A stretch of DNA of 64,000 nt from an uncultured Gemmatimonadales bacterium (GTDB lineage Bacteria; Gemmatimonadota; Gemmatimonadetes; JACCXV01; JAHWKZ01). Shown one piece after another: positions 40,045 to 48,959 of this stretch. Made by a program: the position numbers and the translations under genes. The notes below the pieces were generated by a model that had not been told where the DNA came from, did no database searches, and saw nothing but the letters and a program-made list of their open reading frames with translations. Location of the stretch: assembly GCA_947259315.1 (NCBI GenBank), contig CAMYLR010000021.1:1-64000 (forward strand), read 5' to 3'. The first letter of the stretch is position 1. Each line of letters begins with the position of its first letter.

Positions 40045-40235
40045 GAACATCGGCGGTGGCGGGCTTCAGGGCCGCCCGAACCGGCAAACCCAGATCAAGC
40101 GTCCCGGCCAGGACGCGAATCGGACAGCACCGTTGTGCTGAGCCGCTGAAAGGGACAAGAGCCGGAGGTTTCGCCAACGTCGTTAGCTGACCGGTCAGTT
40201 GTGCGCCCCGCTTTCGAGCGGGGCGCACTTTTTTT
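40045..40235 (+). ncRNA. Candidate structured RNA / attenuated leader of unknown class (~190 nt)
   Basis: No ORF; starts near a TTGACA/TATAAG promoter, contains hairpins GCGTCC-cggcca-GGACGC, AGCAC-cgtt-GTGCT and CTGACCGGTCAG, ends at a strong terminator. Confidence 0.45.
40201..40235 (+). terminator. Strong intrinsic terminator
   Basis: GTGCGCCCCGCT-TTCG-AGCGGGGCGCAC perfect 12-bp stem then TTTTTTT. Confidence 0.93.
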
Positions 40236-40282
40236 GCCCTCCGGTTTGACTGCAGCCGCACAATCCCCACCTTAGAAGCAAG

Positions 40283-41761
40283 ATGCGCAACGACGACCAA
40301 CCGGTTGCGGCGTTCGAGCCGAGCCTTGACCGGCGTGGCCGCCTAGGGCTCGCTCTGGGACCGATCATCTTTGCCACGCTCATCTTGTCGCCCGCCCCAA
40401 CCGGCCTAAGCGACGCTGGATGGCGAACGGCAGCAGTGGCCGCCCTCATGGCGACCTGGTGGATCACCGAGGCGATCCCGCTACCGGCGACAGGGCTCCT
40501 GCCGCTGGCACTGTTGCCGCTGCTAGGAACGACATCGATTCGCGATGCAGCGGCTCCGTTCGCTCATCCGGTCATCTTCCTGTTCATGGGAGGGTTCTTC
40601 CTGGCTTTGGCGATGGAACGGTGGGCGCTCCACCGCCGAATCGCGCTGCACATCATTCACGCGATCGGCACCCGACCCCGACGTATCATCGCTGGCTTCA
40701 TGGCTAGCGCGGCGTTCCTCAGTATGTGGATTAGCAACACCGCAACGACGTTGCTTCTCCTGCCGATCGGACTGTCGGTACTGGCACTGAGTCGTGAAAC
40801 TCCCGGCGGTGGGGAAAACGACTCGCCTGGGTCCGACTTCGAACCCGCGTTGCTGTTGGCGATCGCGTTTGCTGCCAGCGTCGGCGGCATTGGAACGTTG
40901 ATCGGCACCCCGCCCAACGCTCTAACGGCGGCGTTCATCGAAGAGGCGTATGGGATTCGGATCGGTTTTGCGCGTTGGCTGCTGGTGGGGTTGCCGATGG
41001 TGGCGGTCGGGCTGCCGCTGACATACGCGATCGTCACGCGACTGGCGTTTCGCATTGGACGCGGTGAGCTGCCCGGCGGGGCCCAGTTGGTCGAACGGGA
41101 AATCGCTCGTTTGGGGCCGATTTCAAGCGGTGAAAGCCGCGTGGCGATCGTATTTGTGCTCGCCGCCGTCGCCTGGGTCACGCGCCCGCTTATCGAGCGA
41201 TGGGTACCCGGAATCACCGATGCCGGTATCGCCGTCATCGTTGGATTGCTGTTGTTCATGATCCCCGGTGACCTAAAACGAGGCGAGTTTCTGCTCAGTT
41301 GGAAGTGGGCCCGACGGTTGCCGTGGGGCGTGTTGTTGTTGTTCGGAGGTGGACTCAGCTTGGCGTCCGCGATCGATCGTAGCGGTTTGGCAGCCTGGCT
41401 GGCCGACAGCTTTGCCACGCTTGGTGGATGGCCGTTGGCGGCGATCCTGATCTTGGTAATCGTCAGCGCGATCTTGTTCAGCGAGCTTGCCAGTAACACC
41501 GCGACGGCGGCAGCGTTTCTTCCAGTGGTCGGCGCACTGGCGATTGCGATCGGCGTCGAACCGCTGCACCTCGTTATTCCAGCCGGATTGGCTGCCAGCG
41601 GCGGTTACATGTTGCCGGTCGCTACCCCGCCCAACGCGATCGTTTACAGCACCGGTCGCGTCACCGTGCCGCAGCTCGTTCGTGCTGGGGCGCTTCTCGA
41701 CCTGGTCTTCCTAGCGGTCGTCATGGGAATCGGCTATTTGATCGTCCCGCGGCTGTTCTAG
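40283..41761 (+). CDS. SLC13/DASS family anion:sodium symporter
   Basis: WWITEAIPLPATGLLPLALLPLLG, SMWISNTATTLLLLPIG, ELASNTATAAAFLPV, LPVATPPNAIVYSTG. Confidence 0.93.
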   Translation: MRNDDQPVAAFEPSLDRRGRLGLALGPIIFATLILSPAPTGLSDAGWRTAAVAALMATWWITEAIPLPATGLLPLALLPLLGTTSIRDAAAPFAHPVIFLFMGGFFLALAMERWALHRRIALHIIHAIGTRPRRIIAGFMASAAFLSMWISNTATTLLLLPIGLSVLALSRETPGGGENDSPGSDFEPALLLAIAFAASVGGIGTLIGTPPNALTAAFIEEAYGIRIGFARWLLVGLPMVAVGLPLTYAIVTRLAFRIGRGELPGGAQLVEREIARLGPISSGESRVAIVFVLAAVAWVTRPLIERWVPGITDAGIAVIVGLLLFMIPGDLKRGEFLLSWKWARRLPWGVLLLFGGGLSLASAIDRSGLAAWLADSFATLGGWPLAAILILVIVSAILFSELASNTATAAAFLPVVGALAIAIGVEPLHLVIPAGLAASGGYMLPVATPPNAIVYSTGRVTVPQLVRAGALLDLVFLAVVMGIGYLIVPRLF

Positions 41762-41779
41762 CACCTGCTCTCCCCCGGG

Positions 41780-41819
41780 TAGGCAAAGTCCCCACAAACC
41801 ATTCGGGCGACTCCCGACA
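41780..41819. promoter_or_regulatory. Tandem operator-like sites upstream of DUF4136/CBS/UspA operon
   Basis: AGGCA-AAG-TCCCC-ACA (41781-41796) and CGGGC-GAC-TCCCG-ACA (41804-41819). Confidence 0.5.
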
Positions 41820-41857
41820 GACACGCCACCACATCGTTTCTACAATGTGATGGGAGA

Positions 41858-42430
41858 GTGTCGATGCAATTCAACTCTGTTCATATCCTTTTCTTGATCG
41901 TGATCCTTGCGGGTTGCAGCTCGATGCGCGTAGCGACGTTCGGTGATCCATCGATGTCGTTCGCCGGTTTTCAGACCTATGCGTGGAGCAACGGCCAAGC
42001 AACCGGCGGCGATGAGACGAGCAACGGCGAAGTGGTCGATCGCCGAATCCGTGAAGTGGTCGATCGTAAGATGGCGACAAAAGGGTACCGATTGGTCGCT
42101 TCGGATCACTCCGACTTGTTGATCCACTATCACGCCGCAATGGACGAGAATCTGGATGTCGCTGCCGAGTACGAACGGTACCGGCTGGGCACAGATCCCT
42201 ACGGGCGAGAGACGTCCCGCGCGCAGGTCTTCAAGAAAGGCACCTTGGTCCTCGACGTGGAACAGCCCACGAGTCGACGTCTGATCTGGCGCGGCTGGGC
42301 GACCGACGCGATAAACGACGTACCGCGCACGGAGGAGATGCAGTCCAAGATAGATACCGCGGTCGACAAGATTCTCGACCGGTTCCCCGACTGTCCACGG
42401 ACCGAGTTGGCCCGGGAGCGGGAGGAGTGA
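41858..42430 (+). CDS. DUF4136-like lipoprotein
   Basis: Lipobox VILAGCSS; FAGFQTYAWSNG...VDRKMATKGYRL. Confidence 0.8.
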   Translation: MSMQFNSVHILFLIVILAGCSSMRVATFGDPSMSFAGFQTYAWSNGQATGGDETSNGEVVDRRIREVVDRKMATKGYRLVASDHSDLLIHYHAAMDENLDVAAEYERYRLGTDPYGRETSRAQVFKKGTLVLDVEQPTSRRLIWRGWATDAINDVPRTEEMQSKIDTAVDKILDRFPDCPRTELAREREE

Positions 42431-42912
42431 GTCAAATGTCCGTACCAGTAGCCCAAGCCCATGTCAAAGACGTGATGAACGCACCGGCGGTGACCGTGCG
42501 TGGGAGAACAAGTCTCAGGGAGACTGCCCGTCTGATGCTCGATAAGGGGATCGGGTGCGTGCTCGTTGTCGATGCAGACGGCGAGCTCGAAGGCATCATC
42601 GCCGCGCGCGACTTTTGTGCCCGGGAGGTGCGGGTACCGTTCTCGACGCTCGAGTTGCCCCAGGTCTTCGGCCATTGGCTCGGCAGTGAGGGCGCCGAGC
42701 AGGCGTATGCCGAGGCGGGCTCCCTGCCCGCCAGGGACATCATGCGCAGTCCGGTTTATTCGGTCGATGAGGACGACTCGATCGATCGCGTCCTCGAACT
42801 GATGCTCAAGCACGACATCGGGCATGTTCCGGTGCTGCGGGGCGGCCGACCGGTGGGGGTCGTTTCCGGGCGTGATCTTCTGAAACTCATGCTCGACCAT
42901 ATGCACGATTAG
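42427..42912 (+). CDS. CBS-domain-pair protein
   Basis: VKDVMNAPAVTVRGRTSLRETARLMLDKGIGCVLVVDADGELEGIIAARDF...GRPVGVVSGRDLLKLML. Confidence 0.93.
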   Translation: MSQMSVPVAQAHVKDVMNAPAVTVRGRTSLRETARLMLDKGIGCVLVVDADGELEGIIAARDFCAREVRVPFSTLELPQVFGHWLGSEGAEQAYAEAGSLPARDIMRSPVYSVDEDDSIDRVLELMLKHDIGHVPVLRGGRPVGVVSGRDLLKLMLDHMHD

Positions 42913-42926
42913 GGAGGAGGCAATCC

Positions 42927-43853
42927 ATGCTCAACATCAAGAAAGTCCTGATGCCGACGGATCTGTCGGTATGCGCTGAGCACGGAATGCGACAGGCGGT
43001 GCTGTGGTGCGAGCGATACGATGCCGAGCTTCACATCTTCCACGTCGTCGCGGATACCGAGCCAGGCTCTGTCAAAGAGAAGAAGGACCGGGCCAGGACC
43101 GCGCTGGCAGATCACATCGAGCGGTACGAACCGTTCGGCTTCAAGACCAAGCTCGAGCTCCGGTTCGGGGGTCCAGCCGCGAAGCAGATCGCCGAGTACG
43201 TAACCGAGGAGTCGATCGACCTCGTCGTCATGGGCACGCATTGCCGGACCGGGCTATCGGGGATCTTCATGGGAAGCGTGGCCGAGAACGTGGTCCGGGA
43301 CGCGCCGTGTCCGGTGCTCGTCGTCCCGATGCACGAACGCGAACTGGGCGAAACACCACCGTCCCGAATTCTCGTGCCGGTGGATTTCTCGGACTGGTCC
43401 CACAACGCCGTTGGCTACGCCAAGACGATCGCCGAAGCACACGGCGCGAAGATCTTGCTTCTGCACGTTATCGAGGACGTCGTGCTGCCGGACTTCTACC
43501 TCGCCGCCGGTAGTGCGTTGTTCCTGCAAGAGCCAGAGATACGACGCAAGTCCGAAGAGCGTCTGAAGACGCTGTTTAGCAGCGCAAGCGGACCCGATGT
43601 CCCGATGGAAGCCTACGTCATCAATGGCCGCGCCGCGCTCGACATCGCAGGATTCGCGGAAGAGAAAGACGTCGACTTCATCGTGCTCCCGACGAGTGGG
43701 CTCAGCGGGATCAACCGATTGCTCATCGGCAGCGTCGCCGAGAAAGTCGTCCGTCGGGCTGTCTGCCCGGTGTTGACGCTCAAGCCATTTGGACACCAGC
43801 TGATCGACACCGCGGCAACTCAGACAAAAACCCCGGCGGAGGTTTCATCATGA
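42927..43853 (+). CDS. Tandem universal stress protein (UspA x2)
   Basis: IKKVLMPTDLSVCAE...LVVMGTHCRTGLSGIFMGSVAENVVRDAPCPVLVV and second repeat SRILVPVDFSDWSHNAVGYAK...GSVAEKVVRRAVCPVLTL. Confidence 0.95.
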   Translation: MLNIKKVLMPTDLSVCAEHGMRQAVLWCERYDAELHIFHVVADTEPGSVKEKKDRARTALADHIERYEPFGFKTKLELRFGGPAAKQIAEYVTEESIDLVVMGTHCRTGLSGIFMGSVAENVVRDAPCPVLVVPMHERELGETPPSRILVPVDFSDWSHNAVGYAKTIAEAHGAKILLLHVIEDVVLPDFYLAAGSALFLQEPEIRRKSEERLKTLFSSASGPDVPMEAYVINGRAALDIAGFAEEKDVDFIVLPTSGLSGINRLLIGSVAEKVVRRAVCPVLTLKPFGHQLIDTAATQTKTPAEVSS

Positions 43854-44197
43854 CAGGCAGCGTAACGACAACGCTCGCTCGGCCACAGTGGGCCCGAGAA
43901 TTAGAGCGGTTTAGCGAACGCAACGCTGGACGGACGACGATCCTGGAAGTCGATGAAGCCGACCTCGGGGCTCAAGAGGTTCTCCGCTTACAGCTGGCCG
44001 GGGTGTCGTACGATCATGCCAACGATGAAATCGAGATCATGTTTGGGGGCTTTGTCGATCCCGGACAACACATGACCCACGTCATCCGCGGCGTGAGCGA
44101 GATCGATCGGTTGACTTCGAGCGACAGCCACGATGCGGCGCTTCGGGTAGTCACCGCGGCGGGACAGACCCTACTGCGGTTCCCAACTCAAGAATAG
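43850..44197 (+). CDS. DUF5335-like protein
   Basis: 115 aa; WARELERFSERNAGRTTILEVDEADLGAQ...LAGVSYDHANDEIEIMFG; ATGA overlap with UspA gene. Confidence 0.65.
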   Translation: MTGSVTTTLARPQWARELERFSERNAGRTTILEVDEADLGAQEVLRLQLAGVSYDHANDEIEIMFGGFVDPGQHMTHVIRGVSEIDRLTSSDSHDAALRVVTAAGQTLLRFPTQE

Positions 44198-44228
44198 CCA
44201 AGCGAGCGGCCGTATATTTGGACGCCAA

Positions 44229-44972
44229 GTGTCGATCAGCGTCCTAACGGTATTCCTCTACGCACTCGCGACCGCGCTCGCGACCGGTCTCGGAGCGCTC
44301 CCGTTCGCGCTCGTACGCCAGCCCACGAGAAGCTGGCTCGGGATTTCCAACGCCATCGCCGCTGGACTGATGTTGGCAGCCAGCGCCGGTCTCTTTCGAG
44401 AGGGATTCGCCTACGGCGTGTCGCAGGTGTTGGTGGGCGCCGCTCTCGGCGTCGGGTTTATCGTGTTGACCGGCCGCTGGCTCAAGAACGATCACGGACT
44501 GAGGATCGGCAAGCTAAAGGGCGTAGACGCCCGCAAAGCGCTTCTGATCATCGGCGTCATGACCCTCCACTCGGCGACCGAAGGCATCGGCGTAGGGGTG
44601 TCGTTCGGGGGCGGCATGGCACTGGGCATTTTCATCACCGTGGCGATCGCGGTGCACAACATCCCCGAGGGGTTGGCGATCAGTCTGGTCCTGGTCCCGC
44701 GCGGGGAGTCGGTCTCACGGGCGGCGGCCTGGAGCGTGTTCTCGAGTCTTCCACAGCCGATCCTGGCGGTACCCGCGTTTCTGTTCGTTGCCGCGTTTGA
44801 GCCCTTCTTGCCCTACGGGCTCGGGTTTGCCGGTGGGGCGATGATCTGGATGGTCTTAGCGGAGCTCATTCCCGACGCACTCGAGGATGCGCCGATCATC
44901 TCTGTGGTCATTACCGTGCTGACGTCGATCCTGGCGATGCTCGCTTTTCAAGCCGTGCTGCGTGGGTCATAA
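44229..44972 (+). CDS. ZIP family metal transporter
   Basis: LHSATEGIGVGVSFGGG, AIAVHNIPEGLAISLVL, FAGGAMIWMVLAELIPDAL. Confidence 0.92.
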   Translation: MSISVLTVFLYALATALATGLGALPFALVRQPTRSWLGISNAIAAGLMLAASAGLFREGFAYGVSQVLVGAALGVGFIVLTGRWLKNDHGLRIGKLKGVDARKALLIIGVMTLHSATEGIGVGVSFGGGMALGIFITVAIAVHNIPEGLAISLVLVPRGESVSRAAAWSVFSSLPQPILAVPAFLFVAAFEPFLPYGLGFAGGAMIWMVLAELIPDALEDAPIISVVITVLTSILAMLAFQAVLRGS

Positions 44973-45779
44973 AGCTCGGGCTGAGAAAAGCTTCTTCCCG
45001 GCTAGGAGGCCTCCCACACACCAACCGACCATCGAGGCTCCAGCCAGCGCCACCACCCCGGCCTGGCCGAATCGGCCGAGCAAGGCCTGGCCAACCGCGC
45101 CGAGCGAAGTCGCATCTGGATCCATGATCGTGATCCCCGCCAGTCGATACGCCTCGATCGGGTTGATGACCGCCCACACCTGGAGCAACGTCGGTTGCAG
45201 TCCCCATTGCACGAACGAGCTCATGATGCCCAGCGTGCCCAACCCCAGGAGAATCAGCCACACCGTCAGGCCGATACTCGTCGCGCGCGTCCGCGATCCC
45301 GTAAATGACGAGACGAGCAGGCCGATCGATACGAACGCGGCGGCGAGCAGCAACGACAGCGCCAACAAACCGAAGATCAACACGCCCGGGACACCTCGCG
45401 CCAGGGCGACCACGCCCGTGATCCCGAGTCCGATCAGCACCGAGATCAACACCGCGGTCGCGACACCCAGCCACTTGCTCGCAAACACTTGTGACGCGGT
45501 GACCGGCTGAGCCAAGATGTAGTCCAACGTTCCCGTCTCGCGCTCGCCGGAGATCGCTACCACGGCCGGAATGATCGCCATCAGCGGGACAAAAACCAGC
45601 GCAAGGTGCATCAGGCCGGCCAGCGAGCGGGCGAAGCCCCGGTACCCCAGGACCATCACGTCGGACTGACCGAACAACATGAGCAACAGCCCGGCGCTCG
45701 CGAACGCCACCGCGTTGACGACGAACCAGTAACGACGAATTGCGTCTCGGATCTCTCGGCGTACGAGCGGCCCGATCAT
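44967..45779 (-). CDS. nosY: ABC transporter permease, NosY-like
   Basis: ABC-2-type permease ...SGERETGTLDYILAQPVTASQVFASKWLG; nos operon context. Confidence 0.88.
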   Translation of the reverse strand: MIGPLVRREIRDAIRRYWFVVNAVAFASAGLLLMLFGQSDVMVLGYRGFARSLAGLMHLALVFVPLMAIIPAVVAISGERETGTLDYILAQPVTASQVFASKWLGVATAVLISVLIGLGITGVVALARGVPGVLIFGLLALSLLLAAAFVSIGLLVSSFTGSRTRATSIGLTVWLILLGLGTLGIMSSFVQWGLQPTLLQVWAVINPIEAYRLAGITIMDPDATSLGAVGQALLGRFGQAGVVALAGASMVGWCVGGLLAGKKLFSARAL

Positions 45780-46516
45780 CGGTCGCCCGCGGGTTGATCG
45801 GCGGCCGTCAAGAAACGCTTGACGACCTGCTCCAACTCCCGCCCGCCGATGGTGCCGCGCGCGTCGGTGCCGTTGGAGTCATCCAGCGGGCCGTCAAAGA
45901 CGATCCCCCCCCGATGCAGAATGATCAATCGGTCGGCGATCGACTCTGCCTCCTCCAAGCGATGCGTAGCCAGCACCATGCCGCGATCTCCATTGACGTC
46001 TGCCAAGTGCTCGATGAACTCGCGTCTGGAGCCCGGGTCGAGACCCGCCGTCGGTTCATCCAGCAACAGCACCGCGGAGTCTGCCGCCAGCGCCAGGGCC
46101 AGATACGCCTTCTGCAGCATCCCGCCCGAGAGCTGTCGCATCGGCTTGTCCGCATAGACGTCCAGGGCGAGCCCAAGATCCGATAGCCGCGACGCGACGC
46201 TGGCCGGATCGACATCACGGATGGCACCAAAAAGATCCAGGAATGCGCTCAGGGACAGATCGAAGACCGGAGGCATCTGAGGGACGTACGCCAAGCGCTG
46301 CCGGACTGCGCGGCCGCTCGACTTGACGTCCAGACCGTCGATCGTGAGTCGGCCCTCGAAGCCGACCAATCCCAGCATGCACTTGAGAAGGGTCGTTTTC
46401 CCGGCGCCGTTGGAGCCCAACACGGCGACGCGCTCCCCGTCGCCGATCTCGAGATCGATCGCCTCCAGAATTGTGTGTTTTCCGTACCGCTTGGTGAGCT
46501 GATTGGCCTGGATCAT
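45776..46516 (-). CDS. nosF: ABC transporter ATP-binding protein, NosF-like
   Basis: [52 protein letters not shown]. Confidence 0.92.
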   Translation of the reverse strand: MIQANQLTKRYGKHTILEAIDLEIGDGERVAVLGSNGAGKTTLLKCMLGLVGFEGRLTIDGLDVKSSGRAVRQRLAYVPQMPPVFDLSLSAFLDLFGAIRDVDPASVASRLSDLGLALDVYADKPMRQLSGGMLQKAYLALALAADSAVLLLDEPTAGLDPGSRREFIEHLADVNGDRGMVLATHRLEEAESIADRLIILHRGGIVFDGPLDDSNGTDARGTIGGRELEQVVKRFLTAADQPAGDR

Positions 46517-47922
46517 CGGTCACGACCTCGATCCACGACGACCCCCCATATCAGCAGCATCGCGCCGAGCGTCATCGCCGCTACCACCACGCTCCAGCGG
46601 CCACCAACGGCATCCTCCCTGCCGATTCCAACGGGTTGTTGTGCCATAGTCGCTCTCCACGGATCGAGTGCCGACGCGTTCAGCCTCGGCGCACTATCCA
46701 CGACCATCGGGATCGGTCGGAGCAGCGGAAAGAATCGCATCGCCCGATCGAGCATCGACAGTGCCGGGCTTCCAGAAAAGAACCGCAGATCCGGGTGTCG
46801 ACTCAGCAGTTCGTCCGAGAAACGCACGTGGGAGAACGGAGTGTCTCCTATGCCATCGCCGTCTTCGTCAAACCCGACGTACTCACTCCAGTAGTTCTGC
46901 GCCCATTGGTTCTGTGCGACCTGTTCCCGAGCTCCACCGGCGACGCCCACCGGACGACCATTGGCAGAGAACGCGTTATCGACAAAGCGATTATTGGCGA
47001 CCGCGGGTAGCAATCGAACGGCCATCCCGTTGTACGCGAACGCATTGTCCCGGAACTCGTTGGGCATGTTCGCGCTACGCGGCGAGTTGTCGAGGTGAAC
47101 GCCGACCGCGTTCTTCAGTATCAGGTTGTCGCTCACCGAAACGCGATCGGCATCTTTGAGCCCAAGCCCCATACCGGTCGCTCCTCGGGCCCCAGCAAAC
47201 ACGTTTCCGCTCAGTTGTAGATGCGTCGAGTACATCAGAAACGCCCCCACCTGGTTACCGGCCAACCAGTTGTCCTCGACCATGCTGTAGTTGCTGTACA
47301 TATAGTGGAGACCATAGCGCCCGTCGAAAACCCGGTTGCCGCGCATCGACAAGCTGTCAGAAAAGTACACCACCAAGTCGCGGGCTTGTCGAACGTCGTT
47401 GTCGAGAACTTGAGTTCCGGCGCTGTACCAAAGACGGATACCATCTCCCCGCCGGGCCAGAGCGAGTGGCTTGCCGACAACGCGGTTACCGGCGACCAGT
47501 GACCCTGGAGCTTGTTTGACGTAGACGCCGTACAACACGTCATCCAGCTGGTTGTCGACGATTCGGGACGGCCCGGCGCGCACCATGAGGCCCGAATCCT
47601 CACCGTCGACGTCGTCGCCCGAGCTCCGGATGACAAAACCTGAGATCGAGATCGGCGCCAGCGCCTCGATCACGTGGCCGTGGCCGCCGCCATCGATGAT
47701 CGGCCACGCTTCGCCGATCAGGACGACCGGGCGATCGATGACGAGCCGCTCTCGGTAATTGCCGGGGGCGACGGTGATCGTGTCGCCGGAACTGGCAACC
47801 GCGAGAGCCTCGTTGATCGTGGAAAAGGGAGCTTGGGGTCCGACGCGCAACTCTTGGCTGGCCGGTAGAAGAGTCGGCCATAGGAGCAACAACAGCAGCG
47901 TCCGCATGGAAGCGATCCTCAA
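46513..47922 (-). CDS. nosD: Periplasmic NosD (beta-helix, copper centre maturation)
   Basis: APFSTINEALAVASSGDTITVAPGNYRERLVIDRPVVLIGE...RGNRVFDGRYGLHYMYSNYSMVEDN. Confidence 0.93.
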   Translation of the reverse strand: MRIASMRTLLLLLLWPTLLPASQELRVGPQAPFSTINEALAVASSGDTITVAPGNYRERLVIDRPVVLIGEAWPIIDGGGHGHVIEALAPISISGFVIRSSGDDVDGEDSGLMVRAGPSRIVDNQLDDVLYGVYVKQAPGSLVAGNRVVGKPLALARRGDGIRLWYSAGTQVLDNDVRQARDLVVYFSDSLSMRGNRVFDGRYGLHYMYSNYSMVEDNWLAGNQVGAFLMYSTHLQLSGNVFAGARGATGMGLGLKDADRVSVSDNLILKNAVGVHLDNSPRSANMPNEFRDNAFAYNGMAVRLLPAVANNRFVDNAFSANGRPVGVAGGAREQVAQNQWAQNYWSEYVGFDEDGDGIGDTPFSHVRFSDELLSRHPDLRFFSGSPALSMLDRAMRFFPLLRPIPMVVDSAPRLNASALDPWRATMAQQPVGIGREDAVGGRWSVVVAAMTLGAMLLIWGVVVDRGRDR

Positions 47923-48521
47923 CTCGCCGCGCGTCGCCGCCGTACTAGCTCGTAGATCAATATGATCGGTCCCAGCGCTCCGGCGAGCAGCATGATCATC
48001 CCACCGGCAGCCGGGTAACTGGTGACCTCAAACTGCCCGATGCTCGTGACACCGAGGAACTTTGGCGTGAACGGATCGATCGTGAGCGGTGCCCCGGAGG
48101 CGAGTCCCTGACCAAACCGTGTCAGCCAGGTCTGAAAATCGAACATCATCACCGCGCCAAACACCGAGAAGTCGATGTAACCGATGGCAGCGATCGGCAT
48201 CCGCCCGACCAGCGCGGCCAGAACCGCGAAACCTAGAAACCGGAGAATGAAGAACGGGATAAAGATGAACTCGCGAAACTCGTCCGGCTCGATCTCCGCC
48301 ATCCCGATGTAGTGATTCAGGATGTTGATCTCCTGAAGGTCACCGGCCAGTTCGTGCGAGTAGATCTTGAGCTCCAAGCCCTGCGGGTACTGCGGAGCAT
48401 TGAGCCCGATGTTCCATACCGGCAGAAAGAGACACGGAATCAGCGCCAGCGCCACCACCAACAGAGCCACGCGGCTGGCCCGTGAGATGTCGCCCCGGAA
48501 AAACTCCGTTATGTCTGTCAA
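47919..48521 (-). CDS. Integral membrane protein in nos operon (NosB-like position)
   Basis: Multi-TM 200 aa, ATGA-type overlaps with CBS gene and nosD. Confidence 0.6.
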   Translation of the reverse strand: MTDITEFFRGDISRASRVALLVVALALIPCLFLPVWNIGLNAPQYPQGLELKIYSHELAGDLQEINILNHYIGMAEIEPDEFREFIFIPFFILRFLGFAVLAALVGRMPIAAIGYIDFSVFGAVMMFDFQTWLTRFGQGLASGAPLTIDPFTPKFLGVTSIGQFEVTSYPAAGGMIMLLAGALGPIILIYELVRRRRAAS

Positions 48522-48943
48522 ATCACGCCTGCGACCTCGGCGCGAACGAGCGCAGAGGCCGTTCCGAGAACCCTCCCCAAGTGGATAAGGATGTCATCCA
48601 GCGAAACCACTCCGATGAGCTCGTCATCATCATCAACGATCGGGATGCGCCGAACACCGTGCGCCTCCATGCGCTCCAGACATTGCTCGACGTCAACGTT
48701 GGCCGACAAACAAAGCGGCATGCGCGTCATGACCGACGATACGGGCGCCTCCAACGAACCGTGCCCGTCAGTGCCCACCCGCAAAACGATGTCGCGATCC
48801 GTCAGAATCCCGATCACCTTGTTGTCTTCGACGACAACCACTGAGCCGACGTCCCGGTCTTTCATGATTTGAGCTGCGTCAGCCACCGTATCGTTTTGAC
48901 AGACAGTAGCCGCGGAACGTGTAATCAGGTTCTCGATAAGCAT
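48518..48943 (-). CDS. CBS-domain-pair protein embedded in nos operon
   Basis: MKDRDVGSVVVVEDNKVIGILTDRDIVLRV...MEAHGVRRIPIVDDDDELIGVVSLDDIL. Confidence 0.93.
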   Translation of the reverse strand: MLIENLITRSAATVCQNDTVADAAQIMKDRDVGSVVVVEDNKVIGILTDRDIVLRVGTDGHGSLEAPVSSVMTRMPLCLSANVDVEQCLERMEAHGVRRIPIVDDDDELIGVVSLDDILIHLGRVLGTASALVRAEVAGVI

Positions 48944-48959
48944 CTCAAACCCTCCTTTG

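Noticed and set aside
45903-45912. C8 homopolymer in nosF as a phase-variation tract
   Set aside because: Encodes R-G-G-I in the intact frame; an 8-mer alone is weak evidence in GC-rich DNA.
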